From NCBI GenBank assembly GCA_002068375.1, contig MVZL01000072.1:1-6338 (forward strand): DNA of 6,338 bases, read 5' to 3'. This stretch comes from Tenericutes bacterium ADurb.BinA155 (lineage in GTDB: Bacteria; Bacillota_I; Bacilli_A; RFN20; CAG-826). The notes beneath the pieces are model-generated. The model was not told the origin of the DNA. It saw nothing but the letters and a program-made list of their open reading frames with translations, and did not search any database. Of this stretch, positions 1-6,338 are shown one piece after another. Made by a program: the position numbers and the translations under genes. The stretch's first letter is position 1. Each line of letters begins with the position of its first letter.

Positions 1-24
1 TCCGAACATTTTGAGGAATTGCAT
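1..24 (-). CDS. Possible 5' end of a minus-strand gene (partial, 8 codons)
   Basis: An ATG at 24-22 on the minus strand opens a frame that stays open to the window edge and reads MQFLKMFG. A plausible Shine-Dalgarno AGGA (35-32) lies 7 nt before it, and the stop of the membrane protein gene is 18 nt upstream (43-45), so the spacing suits the next gene of one operon. Eight residues are too few to identify the product. In Bacillota the gene after a yybS-like gene is often gdpP (yybT, a c-di-AMP phosphodiesterase), followed by rplI and dnaC. That is context-based inference only; nothing in the eight residues tests it. Confidence 0.42.
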
Positions 25-42
25 TCTTCTATCCTAATGCAT

Positions 43-951
43 CTATTCTACTTTAGTAGCGGGTTTCTTCAAAATGCGATTGATCAAAGCGGCGATGCAA
101 CCGCTCATTAAAGGAAGATCTAACAAGATCAATCCCTGGCCTTCCTTCAGCAAGGAGTAGCAGCCGGCAAAAGCAAAGAAGGAACCTAAAAGGAGTACTC
201 CGCCGATAATGTAGACGGCGATCGGGGCCCGCGGATTGAATAAGGTGGAGACGGAGAAGCAGGACCAATAGAGCGCGGTGATGAGGAAAACATAGCCGAC
301 TGTTAACTCCCAGAACGAGAGTCCAAAGGATAAAGCCCCAAAGACAATTCCCATGATCGGATAGACCCATTCGATCCAAGCGTCGTCCGCTTCTTGTTGA
401 TTGAGGTGGGCGAGCTCGCCAGTCATGAAGAGATGGCTGAGGCCCGTCTGGCCTAAAGCATAAGCGAACATCGCCGAAGGAACGATGTTGATCATGAGCT
501 GTGATCCCGCGACCCCGAGAAGTTCCTCAATGAACTGGACCATATTGACCTCATAGATCCACTGAATTAACCAAATGGAGGCATACGTGAGGGCCATTTG
601 GAGCCCGGTGACCAAGAAGACAATGATTGAAACTGGGGCCTTGGTTTTCCGAAGTAACCCATAGGTAAGCCCGGTAAAAATGGAGGGGATCACATAGAAG
701 AGGGTGTTCTTCATATCCCATGCGGTCGCGGCGAGGCAAACTCCGATGGTGGCAAGAAGATAGATTGCGTAATACCTGGGCTTGCAGTAGATTGCGATGA
801 CCGCGCTCGTTAAGGGCAAAGCGATCATCACAAAGATCGCGCCCAAGGGGACCCAAGCGGCGAAAAGGGAAAAAATGATATTAATGGCCGCCATCATGGC
901 CATGTAGGTCATGTTCTCGGTCAGAGTTTCCCGCTTCTTGAAGACGGTCAT
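43..951 (-). CDS. Polytopic membrane protein, YybS/DUF2232-like (function unknown)
   Basis: This 302-residue protein is almost entirely hydrophobic. About eight to ten membrane segments can be seen, roughly at residues 15-35, 37-55, 60-78, 84-100, 106-130, 150-170, 195-213, 217-236, 243-265 and 272-292. A polar, acidic stretch at about 178-194 separates the first group from the second. The short basic N-terminus (KKRE) and the basic C-terminus (LKKPATK) suggest that both ends are cytoplasmic. Length, the early helix pair and the mid-protein polar break resemble the YybS/DUF2232 family, which is distantly like S components of ECF vitamin transporters; I cannot name a substrate. No ATPase motif is present. 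The start at 951 is the first Met of the open frame; its ribosome site is weak (AGG in AATAGGCCT), and Met14 is a possible alternative. It is transcribed divergently from pcrA. An ECF-type S component is the main alternative identity. Confidence 0.72.
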   Translation of the reverse strand: MTVFKKRETLTENMTYMAMMAAINIIFSLFAAWVPLGAIFVMIALPLTSAVIAIYCKPRYYAIYLLATIGVCLAATAWDMKNTLFYVIPSIFTGLTYGLLRKTKAPVSIIVFLVTGLQMALTYASIWLIQWIYEVNMVQFIEELLGVAGSQLMINIVPSAMFAYALGQTGLSHLFMTGELAHLNQQEADDAWIEWVYPIMGIVFGALSFGLSFWELTVGYVFLITALYWSCFSVSTLFNPRAPIAVYIIGGVLLLGSFFAFAGCYSLLKEGQGLILLDLPLMSGCIAALINRILKKPATKVE

Positions 952-1017
952 AGGCCTATTTTAGAACAAATAAGGAACCTTTTTATCTCTTTTCGGTCCA
1001 TTTGCGAATTTGAAGGC

Positions 1018-1025
1018 TATATAAA
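1018..1025 (+). promoter_or_regulatory. Possible -10 box upstream of the structured element
   Basis: TATATAAA at 1018-1025 contains two overlapping -10-like hexamers. Transcription initiated from it would begin near the G-run at 1029, exactly where the closing stem of the structured element starts. No convincing -35 hexamer lies 16-18 bp upstream, so this is a weak call resting on position alone. Confidence 0.18.
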
Positions 1026-1102
1026 GGTGGGGGCCCCGGGAATTCCCTTCCCATGATCCCGGTTCCTTCCTTGGCCAAATGCTAAGGTCAGGCCCCCTTT
1101 TT
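1024..1102 (+). other. GC-rich multi-hairpin element ending in a T-run (terminator, leader or small-RNA candidate)
   Basis: GGGGGCC at 1029-1035 pairs perfectly with GGCCCCC at 1091-1097, and TTTTT follows at 1098-1102. Inside this closing stem two further hairpins can form: CCGGGA 1036-1041 with TCCCGG 1057-1062, and CCTT 1069-1072 with AAGG 1084-1087. The result is a three-way-junction shape of about 70 nt. Read on the plus strand, a GC stem followed by a T-run resembles an intrinsic terminator, although the 55-nt interior is far larger than a normal terminator loop. On the minus strand it would fold within the 5' leader of the membrane protein gene. It does not match a tRNA (no T-arm, wrong length), SRP RNA (no GGAAGGNAGCAG loop) or T-box (no TGGNACCGCG). 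No known riboswitch class was recognised, so function and strand are unresolved. Confidence 0.4.
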
Positions 1103-1142
1103 CTAAAATCCAAAAATAAACTGCGACCAGTCCTAGCCTACC

Positions 1143-1168
1143 GGCTTTCCCTATTTATAGGGAAGGCT
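1143..1168. repeat. Inverted repeat upstream of pcrA (operator or hairpin candidate)
   Basis: TTCCCTAT (1147-1154) and ATAGGGAA (1157-1164) form a perfect 8-bp dyad around a central TT. As RNA the stem extends outward through 1143-1146 and 1165-1168 with G-U wobbles, giving up to 11 pairs around a TTTA loop. It lies 31 bp upstream of the pcrA ATG and overlaps the candidate -35 region, a position expected for a repressor operator. It is not a DinR/LexA box (GAAC-N4-GTTC). No T-run follows directly on either strand, so a terminator role is unlikely. Confidence 0.45.
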
Positions 1169-1182
1169 CAATGTTGTAGACT
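1154..1182 (+). promoter_or_regulatory. Candidate promoter of the pcrA-ligA-gatCA operon
   Basis: TTTATA (1154-1159) and TAGACT (1177-1182) each match four of six consensus positions of sigma-A type -35 and -10 boxes and are separated by the optimal 17 bp. A TG occurs at 1172-1173, not at the exact extended -10 position. The predicted transcription start is near 1189, leaving only about ten leader bases before the pcrA ATG. That fits the lack of a ribosome binding site there. The match is weak and could be chance in AT-rich DNA. Confidence 0.3.
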
Positions 1183-1198
1183 ATTTTTTGCATTCATC

Positions 1199-5487
<4,289 letters not shown>

Positions 5488-5505
5488 AATGGACGAAAGT
5501 CCATT
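5488..5505 (+). other. GNRA-tetraloop hairpin between ligA and gatC
   Basis: AATGGAC (5488-5494) and GTCCATT (5499-5505) form a perfect 7-bp stem closed by a GAAA tetraloop, starting on the base after the ligA TAA stop. No T-run follows, so it is not a canonical intrinsic terminator. A stable processing or mRNA-stability hairpin between the repair and amidotransferase parts of the operon is the simplest reading, though a weak partial terminator cannot be excluded. Confidence 0.5.
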
Positions 5506-5518
5506 CATCATCTAGAAT

Positions 5519-5524
5519 GAGGAA
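5519..5524 (+). promoter_or_regulatory. Ribosome binding site of gatC
   Basis: GAGGAA at 5519-5524 ends 5 nt before the ATG at 5530. This favours that start over the next in-frame ATG at 5545, which lacks an equivalent site. Confidence 0.7.
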
Positions 5525-5529
5525 TCAAT

Positions 5530-5826
5530 ATGAAAGAAATCACAATGGAAGTCCTTCATGATGCAGCCAACCGACTGCTCTTCGACATGTCGGACGCGGA
5601 GTACCAAACACTCTATGAAGAGTTCAAGATTCTGACGAAGCAGATGGACACGATCGGCAAGATCAAAGGGCTCGATGATTACGCCCCGATGACTTTCCCC
5701 TTTGATGCCACGGTTGATTATCTCCGCGAGGACGTCGCTGAGACTCCGCTTCCGCGCGAGGAAGCGCTAAAGAACGCGGGCTCGGTCCAAGATCACGAGA
5801 TTAAGTTACCGAAGGTGGTGGGCTGA
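5530..5826 (+). CDS. gatC: Asp/Glu-tRNA amidotransferase subunit C (GatC)
   Basis: The small subunit of the GatCAB complex. It wraps around and stabilises the GatA-GatB interface while the complex amidates Glu-tRNA(Gln) and Asp-tRNA(Asn) in the cytoplasm. At 98 residues it has the usual GatC length. An N-terminal helical part (MEVLHDAANRLLFDMSD, 6-22) is followed by the family signature: LREDVAETPLPREEALKNAG (64-83), then a KLPKVVG C-terminus (92-98) of the type normally written ffkVPkVv. The N-terminal half is divergent, as is common for GatC, so recognition rests on the C-terminal signature and on position directly before gatA. The gap to ligA is 42 nt, and a single base separates the TGA stop from the gatA ATG, so co-translation with gatA is likely. 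Confidence 0.9.
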   Translation: MKEITMEVLHDAANRLLFDMSDAEYQTLYEEFKILTKQMDTIGKIKGLDDYAPMTFPFDATVDYLREDVAETPLPREEALKNAGSVQDHEIKLPKVVG

Positions 5827-5827
5827 T

Positions 5828-6338
5828 ATGAATTACCTTGATTTATCCATCAGTGAAATCCATGCCGCCTTGGTGGCTAAGAAGGTCACTCCGTTAGAGT
5901 TGACCCAAGAAGCGATCAAGCGGGCCAAAGCGAGCAAAGATAACGCCTTTGAGCTCATCGATGAGACGAATGCTTTAGCCTTCGCCGCGAGCCTAAAAGA
6001 GCCGGAAGTTGATAACGTTTTCTGGGGTGTCCCTTATGTTCTCAAGGACAACTTCTCAACCAAGGGATTGCCGACGACAGCCTCGTCCAATATTCTCAAT
6101 GGTTACGTGCCTCTGTACGATGCGACGGTCGTAAGCAAACTTAAAGCGGCGAAAGCCGTCATGATCGGAAAGTCCACCCTCGATGAACTCGCTATGGGCG
6201 GTACTGGAACGACCGGTCATTTAGGCAAGACTTTCAACCCGTGGGATCCGACCCATGAACGGATGATCGGAGGCTCGAGCTGTGGCAGCGCCGCGGCGGT
6301 GTCTTCGGGCATCGCTCCCTTTGCTTTAGGCAGCGATA
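5828..6338 (+). CDS. gatA: Asp/Glu-tRNA amidotransferase subunit A (GatA), 3' truncated by window end
   Basis: The amidase-signature subunit that hydrolyses glutamine and sends ammonia to GatB for tRNA-dependent amidation. The frame runs open from the ATG at 5828 to the window edge, giving 170 residues of an expected 470-490. Its N-terminus, MNYLDLSISEIHAAL, is typical of GatA. The catalytic Lys is Lys73 in VLKDN (71-75). The Ser-rich loop GGSSCGSAAAV (148-158) supplies the cis-Ser, probably Ser150. The sequence stops at FALGSD (165-170), just before the expected nucleophilic Ser. Two features differ from the common form: Cys152 replaces the usual Gly or Ser in GGSSGGSAA, and the preceding segment reads AMGGTGTTG (122-130) rather than the usual AMGSSTENS. 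A weak SD (AGGTGG, 5813-5818) lies inside the gatC end. gatB is expected downstream but is not in the window. Confidence 0.94.
   Translation, partial: MNYLDLSISEIHAALVAKKVTPLELTQEAIKRAKASKDNAFELIDETNALAFAASLKEPEVDNVFWGVPYVLKDNFSTKGLPTTASSNILNGYVPLYDATVVSKLKAAKAVMIGKSTLDELAMGGTGTTGHLGKTFNPWDPTHERMIGGSSCGSAAAVSSGIAPFALGSD

Noticed and set aside
964..979. GAAC repeats as a DinR/LexA box
   Set aside because: The two GAAC units are direct, not inverted, and the spacing does not fit GAAC-N4-GTTC.
1021..1103. SRP (4.5S) RNA or tRNA on the minus strand, prompted by GGGGGCC...GGCCCCCACC and GGAAGGAA-like bases
   Set aside because: The conserved SRP loop (GGAAGGNAGCAG with its paired GUCAGG) is absent. 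For tRNA the 7-bp outer stem and a D-arm-like hairpin exist, but there is no T-arm, no anticodon arm of correct size, and the total is too short.
1079..1198. In-frame 40-residue N-terminal extension of PcrA starting at the ATG at 1079
   Set aside because: The added residues resemble no PcrA N-terminus, and the stretch includes part of the structured element and the whole inverted repeat. It has no SD, and homologs start at the MDYASLLNEQQ position.
949..1198. T-box, FMN, TPP, THF or preQ1 riboswitch in the divergent spacer
   Set aside because: I looked for their conserved cores on both strands and found none; resemblances such as GGGAATTCCC are short palindromes only.

Overview
The window looks like ordinary chromosome from a low-to-mid GC Gram-positive lineage (Bacillota, or a moderate-GC relative of the Mollicutes). 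Three things support this. The protein families are typical of that group: a PcrA-type helicase, NAD+-dependent LigA, and the GatCAB amidotransferase. Strong AGGAGG-type Shine-Dalgarno sites precede ligA and gatC. TGA is used as a normal stop (pcrA, gatC) while Trp is encoded by TGG, so this is not the Mycoplasma code. Codon use is uniform across the genes, with many CGG arginines and GAT/GAA/AAG, and I see no sign of recent transfer.

Layout. Positions 1-951 are on the minus strand: a polytopic membrane protein (951 to 43) resembling the YybS/DUF2232 family, followed by what may be the first eight codons of another minus-strand gene (24 to 1). Positions 952-1198 form a divergent intergenic region. 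It holds a GC-rich, multi-hairpin element ending in a T-run (about 1024-1102) and an AT-centred dyad (1143-1168) that overlaps a weak candidate promoter. From 1199 to the right edge is a tight plus-strand operon: pcrA (1199-3481), ligA (3478-5487, ATGA overlap with pcrA), gatC (5530-5826) and gatA (5828 onward, cut by the window end).

How the genes work together. PcrA and LigA are essential partners in DNA repair and replication: PcrA unwinds and remodels DNA and can act with RNA polymerase, and LigA seals nicks. GatC and GatA, with a GatB expected just beyond the window, convert mischarged Glu-tRNA(Gln) and/or Asp-tRNA(Asn) to the correct aminoacyl-tRNAs. The overlap, the short gaps and the absence of an obvious internal terminator suggest co-transcription of repair and translation housekeeping genes.

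I found no mobile element, CRISPR array, rRNA or recognisable tRNA, and nothing I would call a new multi-gene system. The least explained part is the structured divergent intergenic region. Next come the pcrA start without a ribosome binding site and an unusual Cys in the GatA amidase signature.
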